Assembly: GCF_003013475.1 (NCBI RefSeq)
Contig: NZ_PXZO01000033.1
Coordinates: 40,104 to 104,103, forward strand
Length of the DNA stretch: 64,000 nt
Direction: 5' to 3'
Source: Brevibacillus porteri
GTDB lineage: Bacteria; Bacillota; Bacilli; Brevibacillales; Brevibacillaceae
Below the pieces are notes generated by a model, which was not told the origin of the DNA, did no database searches, and saw only the letters and a program-made list of their open reading frames with translations. Shown here piece after piece: positions 55,807-63,709 of the stretch. Every line of letters begins with the position of its first letter. The first letter of the stretch is position 1. The position numbers and the translations under genes were made by a program.

Positions 55807-56754
55807 TCAAGCTCCTTGGGGTACGCTCACTTTCCAACGCGACAAATCTGGTGCTTCCTTTAGGATGCTTGACGGCGGAAAAATAAACACCCATGGCTTG
55901 CTGGTATTTGCATTTACAGTCAAGCCGTCCAGTTCAAATAAGCCTTCTGCCACTTTATCTCCACTGGCATCAAACAGCGCCAACGGCAATTTTTCAAAGG
56001 AAAGGGACTGCGCAGAACCGTTACGTATCAGAAGCATGATATGAAGATCACCTTCTGACGAACGACTAAGCTGTACACTCTGGATATTGACCTCTCCCTC
56101 TTTTAATGCAGGAAGATTCTTGGCTAACTGAATCAAGTAAGTTTTCTGTTCTTCAGACAACGCCTTAATCCAGGATTCCTCTAGCTCTAGCTGTTGTGGC
56201 AGAACCATTTTCTTCTCGGCCAATTCAAAAGCAATTTTCCAATTTGCCAAAAGAACATCCACTTTCAGGAAGTGTTCTCTATCAAATACAAACGACCACG
56301 GCCTTGCGGAACGCGGTGGAATTTCCCCGATCTCGCTTAGATCGAACGTCTGGCGGGTAAACAACTCCTGATCACCGAACAGTATCACCAGTTTCGTTTC
56401 ATTCAGGTGTACAGGTTCATCAGAACTGTTCCGGATGAACGCTGTCACTTCAATCCCTTCATCATGCGGAACAAGAGCAGTCCCTGCCAGGGAGATTTTT
56501 CCCACCTGCAATGGAGTCAGTTCTTGAGCCATAAAGGAGAGCGAATACTTCTCCTGTTGACTAAGCTTATCTTCCCATGATTTATGCAGGGAGAGCGTTG
56601 TGATGACGCCAGAAGATGCATCCTGTACCTGGCCTTCTTCTTGATGTGACTGTGCGGTATCAGAAGCAGACAAGATCGATTCCTCCTGAACCTGCTCTTG
56701 AACCTCTTTCGCCGTTGGTTTATTCCCCATTAAATTCTTCAAGAAGGATAACAT
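55807..56754 (-). CDS. SLAP-domain protein (S-layer assembly family), copy 3
   Basis: 315 aa, closely related to copy 2. The N-terminus MLSFLKNLMGNKPTAKEVQE parallels it. Two modules: KISLAGTALVPHDEGIEVTA then FIRNSSDEPVHLNETKLVIL, and VNIQSVQLSRSSEGDLHIML then LIRNGSAQSLSFEKLPLAL. SARPWSFVFD and SKPWVFIFPP repeat the family phrase. First gene of the triplet. No SecA2 gene is visible next to it, although SlaP-type proteins work with SecA2 in B. anthracis. Confidence 0.78.
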   Translation of the reverse strand: MLSFLKNLMGNKPTAKEVQEQVQEESILSASDTAQSHQEEGQVQDASSGVITTLSLHKSWEDKLSQQEKYSLSFMAQELTPLQVGKISLAGTALVPHDEGIEVTAFIRNSSDEPVHLNETKLVILFGDQELFTRQTFDLSEIGEIPPRSARPWSFVFDREHFLKVDVLLANWKIAFELAEKKMVLPQQLELEESWIKALSEEQKTYLIQLAKNLPALKEGEVNIQSVQLSRSSEGDLHIMLLIRNGSAQSLSFEKLPLALFDASGDKVAEGLFELDGLTVNANTSKPWVFIFPPSSILKEAPDLSRWKVSVPQGA

Positions 56755-57037
56755 ATCGTCGCTCCCAACTTTTCTCTACATCTATATACAGTTTGCATTC
56801 GTCATCCACTATAGCATAGTGACATCCTTTTGCAACATAGAAAACTTGGCATTATAAACAGCAATGAAACGGTTTTTGCAACCATAGAACGGAGCCATTC
56901 GTAATAGTAGTTATGTTAGGATACCCGTATGATGCAGATGATGTCAAGGAATGTAAAGTTGTGCACAGAAACAAAAAAAAGAGAGTTGATTACACGTGTA
57001 AAAATGTCTTGCACAACATTTCCATAAAGAGTTAAAG

Positions 57038-57066
57038 TTTACAACTTTGTTTATTATTGATAAAAT
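57038..57066 (+). promoter_or_regulatory. Candidate sigma-A promoter facing the truncated S-layer gene
   Basis: TTTACA (57038-57043), 17 bases, TAAAAT (57061-57066). Five of six bases match at each box with ideal spacing. No intact gene follows within 700 bases, so the gene it once drove may have lost its 5' part. Confidence 0.5.
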
Positions 57067-57372
57067 ATAAGGGTCTAAACAAATAACTTGGGGAATTTCC
57101 TTTGGGCCAATTGTCTTGTACAGTTGGTTCTTTTTTATGTGGATACAGAAAATAGCCAATAATGAAAGCGTCTGGATCTTTCCTGTATTCCTAATTTCCA
57201 TGATTTATTGGATTCATAGCTTTTTCACCTGCAAATACTCGGATGGTTTATTCCCTCCACCATACCTTCGTCTGATATACCCTGACTTGGACAAATGGAT
57301 TTTTTTCAGTTCCTTCTATATATATGGTTGATTTGACAATAACGCAATCTACGTAACTGTTTGTATTGGTTA

Positions 57373-57512
57373 GCGAAGCCGTCTGGTGCTATTTTTCTTT
57401 ACCGCTATCGCGATTTCCATATCACTTTTTCCGCCTTGAGCAAAGGCCACCATTGGTTCCGTTAGTATGAATAGAACGACAAATACCTGGTACCACTGTA
57501 CTTTTCATTCAT
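57373..57512 (-). pseudogene. Remnant of a secreted protein (signal peptide only)
   Basis: After a good GGAGG site the minus strand has ATG at 57512 (MNEKYSGTRY...), which meets a stop after 16 codons. In another frame YQVFVVLFILTEPMVAFAQG and GGKSDMEIAIAVKKN follow, a plausible signal peptide with AFA cleavage site, then a stop at 57375. A single frameshift joins the two. The start of an exported protein whose remainder is gone. Confidence 0.45.
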
Positions 57513-57559
57513 TTTGTTTGCCTCCATAACTTTATGAGTTATAAAAACCAACAAAAACA

Positions 57560-57586
57560 AAGCTTATCCTACTCAAGGATAAGCTT
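57560..57586. terminator. Terminator-like hairpin
   Basis: AAGCTTATCC (57560-57569) pairs with GGATAAGCTT (57577-57586), 7-base loop, TTTG after it on the plus strand and T-rich sequence on the minus strand. It lies between the promoter candidate at 57.04 kb and the truncated S-layer frame, so would block read-through into it. Confidence 0.6.
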
Positions 57587-57775
57587 TTTGCTTCTATTTC
57601 TATTATTTGAGAACTATTCGTTAAAACTATTTTCCTTAAAAATCAACTTCCAAAGGAAAAACTACACTTCCATATTGTGGGGATTTCCATTACTTAGCAA
57701 TCAGCTACATCCATATTCCTTTTTTCTACAAATGATGGGTAACATCGACTATATGAAAATACTGGTAGGACATGA

Positions 57776-59686
57776 TTTGCTGTAATTGGTGAACAATTAG
57801 AAATTATTGTAAGGGTTAGTGCTATTAACGGTACAACTGTTGAAGTTAAATTCAACAAAGAAGTTGATGCTGCATCTTTGTTTGACAATAATGGCGCATT
57901 GCTCTCAACTGCAGTAGCAATCACCACGATTGATAATGTACCTTCTGGAACATTGTCTGGTAAACTCAGTGAAGATAACAAGACATTAACTGTAACTGCA
58001 ACGAATGCGCTTTCCAAGCGTTACACTGTTGTTATCGATGGCCTCAAAGCTAAAGATGGTTCTACTTTTGTTAAATATGACGACGTTGTAACTTTCGCTG
58101 CTGATACCACTGCTCCAGCTATCGTTTCCACTGTAAAAGATTCCGCTAGCACTTTCACTGTTACATTCTCTGAGCCAATTAAAGAAATCGGTACTGTAAT
58201 ATTCAAATATGCTGATGGTACTCCTGTTACAGATGGTCACGTTACAAAAGAATTTACTGCTCCATCTAACAAAGTGACTTTCACTTTGACTTCTGATATC
58301 GCAGCTGGTAAAACAGTAATTGCGACATTTATTGGTACGCAAGATAGTGCGAACAACCTGCTCACTCCAAACCCTGCAACTGTAACAATGGTTAAAGGTG
58401 CTATGGACGGAGTAGCTCCAACAGTTTCTGCTATCGCACAAACAGGTGCAGATACTTTCACTGTTAAGTTCTCTGAGCAACTCGTTAAGAACCCAGCTAT
58501 TAAAATCGGTACAGATGTAGTTGCTACCGATAAAGTTGTGAAGGATACAACTGATCCTACTCTTTATCATGTAACGTCTCCAGTTGTACTTGAAGGTGCT
58601 AAAACTGTAGTAGTTTCTGAATTCCATGACCTCAGTGGTGAAGCTGGTACAGAAACAAGCAAAGTTGTAGTATTTACAAAAGATGCTGCAGCTCCAAAAG
58701 TTGCTTCTTCTAATGTAGTAGTAGATGCTACTGATAGCAAGCAATATCTTGAACTGACATTTGATAAAGATGTTAAAGTTGCTGCTGGTAAAGTAAATGG
58801 TGCTGGTACTTTCGTAAAAGACCATATCACGAACACAATCGCTGCAACTGAAACAGAAGTAAAACAAGATGCAACTAACAAGAAAGTAGTTCGTGTAAAC
58901 CTCGATGCTTTCTTGGGCGACGTAGCTACTGATGTTGAGGGTGCTACTTACAACCTCGACCTGACTTTCACTGGTGTAACTAGCACTGCAGATGTACCTG
59001 TTGAAGCTGCTAAAGCGACATTTACTCGCGGTAAAGATGGAGTACCAGCTAGTGGTGCTGTTGCGAAAGTAACTGCTGTTGAGCAAGGTACTGACAACAA
59101 CAAAGTAAAAGTTACTTTTGACCAAGCAGTAGACGGAGCTTCTGCTACAAATGCAGCTAACTACAAAATTGACGGCGCTGTTGTTGAATCCGTAACATTG
59201 CTGCCAGCTGAAACTGCTAATGGTGTAACTACACAAGTTGCAGTTCTGAATCTGAAAGCAGGTTCTAACGAATTCACTGGTAAACGCAACATCAACATCT
59301 CTGATGTGAAAGCTCTCGGTTCTACTAAAGTGATGGAGCCATACCACACTAACGGAACATCGCTTAATGAGAACGTTGCACCAGTTGTAACTTCTGCTAA
59401 GCTGACTGGAACAACAGAAATCACTTTGACTTTCTCTGAAGCTGTTGCGGATACTACCGGTGAAGACTTCGAAGTTTTGATTGGTGGTCAAGCGCAAACA
59501 CCTGCTAACAATGTAGATGCTGGCGTTGGCGCTGATGCTAAAACTACTGTTAAAGTAACTATTGCAGAAGTTGATGCAGACAAAATTGCTAAGGGCCTCT
59601 CTTTGAAAGCATTGGAGACAATTGATGTGAAAGATGCTGCAGGAAACGTTCTGTCCGTTCCAGCTAACATCGTTGTTACTCAGTAA
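57776..59686 (+). pseudogene. 5'-truncated S-layer-type protein
   Basis: An open plus-strand frame from 57776 (after a TGA) to the TAA at 59684, about 636 codons with no start signal. The readable part begins VSAINGTTVEVKFNKEVDAA, mid-domain. At least four immunoglobulin-like (SbsA/Big_5-type) modules follow: TTAPAIVSTVKDSASTFTVT, DGVAPTVSAIAQTGADTFTV, AAAPKVASSNVVVDA and NVAPVVTSAKLTGTTEITLT. No signal peptide or SLH domains remain. Codon use is strongly biased, as in highly expressed S-layer genes, and a terminator follows, so the loss looks recent. It could also be a silent cassette. Confidence 0.75.
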
Positions 59687-59741
59687 TCGAAACATTATTT
59701 CATAAGCTCAGCGAAAAAGAGCAATGGAAGTGGAAAGAGTG

Positions 59742-59774
59742 CCCCATACGCAGAAATGTGTACGGGGTCTTTTT
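59742..59774 (+). terminator. Terminator of the truncated S-layer gene
   Basis: CCCCATACGCA, a GAAA tetraloop, TGTGTACGGGG, then TCTTTTT. Eleven-bp stem with one mismatch; 56 bases after the stop codon. Confidence 0.85.
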
Positions 59775-59814
59775 CGACCCTCCCTAAAAATTTGTAAACT
59801 GTTGCAAATGGTGG

Positions 59815-59921
59815 AAGGGACTATCGCTATCATGCGCTAGTCCCTTTCATTTACATTTACATATACTGAATACTTATAACTTTTTTAATCACACAACACT
59901 TTCGTTTCACTGTATGTAAAT
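59815..59921. repeat. Hairpin and ATTTACATA inverted repeat before the recombinase
   Basis: AAGGGACTA (59815-59823) / TAGTCCCTT (59838-59846) form a hairpin. Just right of it, ATTTACATA (59855-59863) and its exact complement TATGTAAAT (59913-59921) lie 49 bases apart, about 90 bases ahead of the recombinase start. TATGTAAAT resembles one half-site of Bacillus dif. The rest of the 59687-60013 gap is AT-rich, with a TATACT at about 59936 that could be the recombinase -10. Confidence 0.4.
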
Positions 59922-60013
59922 ATCCAAATAACGGTTATACTAACGATATTCCATTTTTTGATGTTATTCCTTCTGCTTACGTACACTGGCATTCATGGTG
60001 GTGTTTCGAAAAA

Positions 60014-60877
60014 ATGGTTTTAACTCAAGCAGTTGATCTATTCTTGCAATACCTGTTCTCTATTGGCCGGAGTGAACAAACAACTACAGGATATAAAAAG
60101 GATCTTTCCTACTTTACCCGTTTTTTAGAATGCAAATATAACTGTGAACCTTACGTCGATGAAGTAACAGTTACGGATATTGAGGATTTTCTCTTGTATC
60201 TTAAATCAGAGCGATCCTATGCTCCTTCCAGCAGACAGCGTAACCTTCATACATTTCGATCATTCTTTTCTTATGCGCATAAAAAAGAATGGGTTCCGAA
60301 GAATATCGCGTTGTCCGTAGAGAAAATAAAAGTGCAACAAAAAGAAAGAACATACCTGGAGGAAGATGAGGTAAACGATTTAGTTAACGCAATCGATCAT
60401 TCACTAATCAAACTAGTTGTCATGGTTCTCTTCTTGACTGGTATGCGCATATCAGAGTGCCTGAACCTCAAATTACAAGATGTGAAATGGGATCAGCAGG
60501 TGATTCACGTAGTTGCTGGTAAAGGAAACAAGGATCGGTTTATTCCTATCTCGCCCCGTTTACTGCCATTATTGAAAGAATATGTACTTCATCAGCGGCC
60601 ATATTCTGATTCCAATCGATTCTTTTGCACGAAAAAGACCGGTAAGCTGTCTCCTGTATACGTTAACCGAGAAATTACGGAAGCAGTCAAACGATTAGGG
60701 TGGAGTAAGAAAGTGACAGCCCATATTCTCCGTCACAGCTTCGCAAGCCAGTTAGTCAAAAAGGATGTTAATCTGGTACAAATACAAAAACTTCTAGGAC
60801 ATTCATCTTTGAACGTAACCAGTATTTATACTCACACCAATTTAGATCAGCTACGAGATGCGATCAACCATTTGTAG
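60014..60877 (+). CDS. XerC/XerD-type tyrosine recombinase
   Basis: 287 aa, the size of Xer proteins. N-terminal SAM-like core-binding domain (about 1-90; LFLQYLFSIGRSEQTTTGYK), then the catalytic domain with all active residues visible: Arg in LTGMRISECLN, Lys in VAGKGNKDRFIP, H-x-x-R in HILRHSFASQL, His in LLGHSSLN and the nucleophile Tyr in TSIYTHTN. Not in the usual position of chromosomal xerC or xerD, and it sits between two truncated surface-protein genes. Could be an integron-like, transposon or local inversion recombinase. Confidence 0.9.
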   Translation: MVLTQAVDLFLQYLFSIGRSEQTTTGYKKDLSYFTRFLECKYNCEPYVDEVTVTDIEDFLLYLKSERSYAPSSRQRNLHTFRSFFSYAHKKEWVPKNIALSVEKIKVQQKERTYLEEDEVNDLVNAIDHSLIKLVVMVLFLTGMRISECLNLKLQDVKWDQQVIHVVAGKGNKDRFIPISPRLLPLLKEYVLHQRPYSDSNRFFCTKKTGKLSPVYVNREITEAVKRLGWSKKVTAHILRHSFASQLVKKDVNLVQIQKLLGHSSLNVTSIYTHTNLDQLRDAINHL

Positions 60878-60932
60878 ATGAGAGTATAAAAAATCCAAAC
60901 ACTTAAAAGAGAGAGAAATAGGAGTGTAGAGT

Positions 60933-61745
60933 GTGGATATACGTACAGGGAAAAAACCAATCTATGATGAGCGAGTCAATGAGATATTGCGAGGCATGAT
61001 TGAGGGAAAAACGAGAGATGAGTTAGCCCAAGAACTGGGACATAAGAATTACAAGACTTTAGATATATACATGCGTCGCAAGAACTTTATGTGGGATCGT
61101 TATAAACAAGCCTATGTACCTATACATACACAAACCGAGAAGTGGGACCCAAGCAAAGATTTAATGAAGTCTTCAATGGAGTCGACGATTCTCTCGCTCT
61201 TTCAGAAAGAAGGAGCAGATGCTAAGACGATTGCTAAACGCTTGGGCTTTCAGGATCATCGGGAGCTGGCAACATATATGAAGGCAAAAGGATACAAGTG
61301 GTGCTCTGACACAAAGAACTATGTGAAGGAATATGGAAGACTGGCTGATAAAGAAATGGTTCACAACGAAGCAGTAACGAATTTCTCTAATGAATATTCA
61401 CTGGAAGAACTAGAGGAGCCTTTTGTAGGGGCTAGAACCGGTCTTACGGGTTCGAACCAGATGGATCAGTATTTTTCCCTACTCGAGCTTTTGGAGCGCA
61501 ACAGAGGCCGTTTAATCGACCTGATCGTCCCTGGGTCGGAATCAGGAAAAGTTCCTCGATATGCCGTACCTGGCGTTTTCGTTACGAAGTCTGTTCATAT
61601 GACAAATACACTTGATCAAATGGTGCGTGAATACAGTAAGGAAAAAAATATTAGCCAGCGAGATATATTTGCTGTAGCATTGATTGAGTTTTTTAAGCGG
61701 TATGGCTATGAGAGAGAGATTAGTACGTTGATTGGAAAGTTTTAG
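60933..61745 (+). CDS. Hypothetical DNA-binding-like protein beside the recombinase
   Basis: 270 aa, GTG start (AGGAG 9 bases upstream). Two related helix-rich repeats are visible: residues about 10-60 (TRDELAQELGHKNYKTLDIY then MRRKNFMWDRYKQAYV) and about 90-135 (AKTIAKRLGFQDHRELATYM then KAKGYKWCSDTKNYV), each ending with Y-M/x-W. The C-terminus (about 225-268; DQMVREYSKEKNISQRDIFA) resembles a ribbon-helix-helix/CopG segment. I do not recognise the family. Same strand, 55 bases after the recombinase, so probably co-transcribed and perhaps its regulator or accessory factor. Confidence 0.65.
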   Translation: MDIRTGKKPIYDERVNEILRGMIEGKTRDELAQELGHKNYKTLDIYMRRKNFMWDRYKQAYVPIHTQTEKWDPSKDLMKSSMESTILSLFQKEGADAKTIAKRLGFQDHRELATYMKAKGYKWCSDTKNYVKEYGRLADKEMVHNEAVTNFSNEYSLEELEEPFVGARTGLTGSNQMDQYFSLLELLERNRGRLIDLIVPGSESGKVPRYAVPGVFVTKSVHMTNTLDQMVREYSKEKNISQRDIFAVALIEFFKRYGYEREISTLIGKF

Positions 61746-61921
61746 ATTCAAATAGTCACTTTCATTATATATAATTTGTAGCAACTGGCCTCCCCATCTA
61801 TGTCTTTACGCTTAGTTAGGGAGGCATTCTATGTAGTGGTGTCTAACTCTTGCCGTCATCAAAGCGACTTTTCATTGTAACTTATGCTTTTTAGAATGAG
61901 ACTAACACAAGAAGATTAGGT

Positions 61922-61954
61922 AAAAAAGAGTCCGCCTCTGAGAGACAGACTCTT
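61922..61954 (-). terminator. Terminator of the truncated surface gene at 62 kb
   Basis: Minus strand AAGAGTC (61954-61948) pairs with GACTCTT (61932-61926), followed by TTTTTA. The rest of the gap 61746-62088 holds a GCCTCCC / GGGAGGC inverted repeat (61788-61794, 61819-61825) and otherwise nothing I recognise. Confidence 0.7.
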
Positions 61955-62088
61955 GTGGCATATTACGAAATTGGCCGGCAGATATGATAAGCCCCGTATT
62001 AAGCCATTGTTTTAAACTTTTGGTTAAACTTCGTTTCCAACTATTTTGAGTAAATTACAAAACGGTTATCACAATTTCTTACTAAAAA

Positions 62089-62769
62089 CTAATTACGCGT
62101 CAACGAAATGGTTATATTTTGGTCAGCTAATGTTTTCGTAGACGTAAATATTACGCTCGCCCCAGAAACAGTGATATTTTGGCGGAATATCCCCTTGCCA
62201 TCATTGAGTGCATGAAAAGCAGATGCAATTTTGTCTGCAACTTCAGAAGGTGTTTCTGTACCTTGTAGGGTAACAGTAACAGTCTCGTTTAAAAAGAAGG
62301 ATCCGTCGGTAAAGTTAACGCGCACATCCATCGCTCTAGAACCACTCTCAGTAATTTCAAGTTCATTTACCTCAGCTACTCCTCCCGTACCAGCGACTCC
62401 TTTGTTCCATTCTGAGCCTACTCCAGTGACACCTGTCGCGTCTGGATCTTCTAACGTGATGATAATATCTTTGTCTGCCTCTGGAGTCGGTTCATTAATA
62501 TAAATAGACGTTCCACTTCCTGTAATATTATAATCTGCTTTTAATTCTTGATAAATCGCATCATATAGCTGGAAAAAGATCGCTGAAGCACTGTCATTCA
62601 TTTTCACCGATTGAACAATGTCTTTTCGAATCTGACCATCATCAAATACTACCTTAATCCTTCCGTCTTTATTTGCACCTGTTAAAATTTCCAACTGATT
62701 CGTCTCTTCCCTACCGCCGGTCGGTGCCTTACCTTTTACTACTTCCTTCGCATTCCAGACAATTTCGCT
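62089..62769 (-). pseudogene. 5'-truncated surface/S-layer-like protein
   Basis: Minus-strand open frame of about 227 codons ending in TAG at 62089, with no proper start: coding begins abruptly at the presumed intron junction (SEIVWNAKEVVKGKAP). Later NFTDGSFFLNETVTVTLQGT and PSEVADKIASAFHALNDGKG, an all-beta extracellular look. The frame upstream is closed by TAA inside the intron. A signal peptide and any SLH domains are missing. If the intron still splices, no coding 5' exon is adjacent, so the gene is probably dead. Confidence 0.6.
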
Positions 62770-63587
62770 ATTCTCGTCTTATCCCGTTTGAAAATTGGGG
62801 ATTATCACGAGCCTACACCGTACGGGCGACTTTCATCGCATACGGCGTTCCATCAACGAAGAAGGAAATGTTACGTCTTACAATGGGCAACTTCATCCTA
62901 TCAAATGCGTCTCACAAATTTCTCACAAACTTAATCGTCTTAGCCCGCTATACTTGCAACCGCCTTAAAGCAGGATTAAACGCCAAAAAGGACTGCAGAA
63001 ATGATCTCTCTGCAATCCTTTTTGGAAATTGTTCACTTGTAGACTTGAGAAACTACAACGCCCATTGTAAGTTCTCGTATCCTTCTTATCCGCTGACTGG
63101 GTTCCTTCGCTCCGGCCAGTTTTTTCCTCCCCGCCTGTGTTACCACTACGGGTACAAACGGCAAGCCATCCACACTACTACGAACCCGCCGCCATCTTAT
63201 CAGCCTCACTGGTGCTACCCCACCTCTTCTGATAAGACTTCAAACGTTCCATCTTGTCTATCCCTTGTTTTGCTGACCTTAGGTCTCCACTATACAATCC
63301 GAGAAAAACAGGTTTAACAGCCTGAATTGTTCCTATTTCGTCTGCACGATCTCGCGTACATCGACTGTTGCCCAGTCCCTAGCGTTTATTTACCTGACAA
63401 CAGCTATCTCGTATTGGGTCACCATGGGTTCGTCTCCTGACCATAGCCAACTTTTAAGGAGCCCCGCCTTGCCTTTCGCAAGTACGACTTCACCTGACTT
63501 CACGGTAGCAGTTGGTATAGAGCCGCTTTCCATGCAGGAGGATTAGGCACATGAGTAAATGGCTGTTCTCATGAATTGGATTCACAC
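62770..63587 (-). mobile_element. Group II intron without reverse transcriptase ORF
   Basis: Near 62812-62850 the minus strand has a domain V hairpin: GCCGTATGCGATGAAAGTCG then CCCGTACGGT, a near-perfect match to bacterial group II introns (GAAA tetraloop, internal bulge, CGC in the triad position). A domain VI-like helix, CTCGT...ACGAG with ATCCC/GGGAT inside, follows at 62773-62811. GTGTG at 63587-63583 fits the GUGYG 5' end. No RT/maturase frame exists between them; instead a 17-bp hairpin (62983-62999 with 63009-63025, one mismatch) lies where domain IV would be. Boundaries are approximate. Confidence 0.7.
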
Positions 63588-63615
63588 CAATCAATTCAAC
63601 AAGATAGTTAGAGAT

Positions 63616-63658
63616 AACCCCCTCGGACGCATCATACTTGACTGGTCTAAGGGGGCTT
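63616..63658 (-). terminator. Terminator of the right-edge surface protein
   Basis: Minus strand AAGCCCCCTTAGAC (63658-63645) pairs with GTCCGAGGGGGTT (63628-63616), one mismatch and a wobble pair, then ATCTC. Lies 51 bases after the stop of the gene cut by the edge, and about 28 bases ahead of the proposed intron 5' end. Confidence 0.6.
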
Positions 63659-63709
63659 CTCTACTTCTTTCACTCAGATGAGCTTATGAAGTAACGTTTC
63701 GTAGTTTTA

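Larger units (their letters stand above)
56755..57775. other. Non-coding or decayed region upstream of a truncated S-layer gene
   Basis: About 1 kb with no convincing gene. It contains a plus-strand promoter candidate (57038-57066), a small signal-peptide remnant on the minus strand (57373-57512) and a terminator-like hairpin (57560-57586). A hydrophobic 65-codon plus-strand frame at 57137-57331 lacks a ribosome site and resembles nothing I know. The region has the look of deletion or rearrangement debris. Confidence 0.5.

Noticed and set aside
57137..57331. Hydrophobic 65-codon plus-strand frame downstream of a good promoter
   Set aside because: No ribosome site near the ATG and no recognisable family; kept only as a note in the intergenic entry.
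57986..59695. Long open frame (569 codons) antisense to the S-layer-type frame
   Set aside because: Cys/Ser/Tyr-rich nonsense composition typical of a shadow of a codon-biased gene; no start signal or known motif. The plus-strand frame has clear Ig-like modules.
59815..59846. AAGGGACTA/TAGTCCCTT hairpin as a second terminator or att site
   Set aside because: Stem is good, but no T-run follows and no second copy was found in the window, so it is listed only with the nearby repeat.
62673..63317. 214-codon plus-strand frame across the intron
   Set aside because: Lies antisense to the group II intron domain V and internal hairpin; no protein features, no ribosome site.
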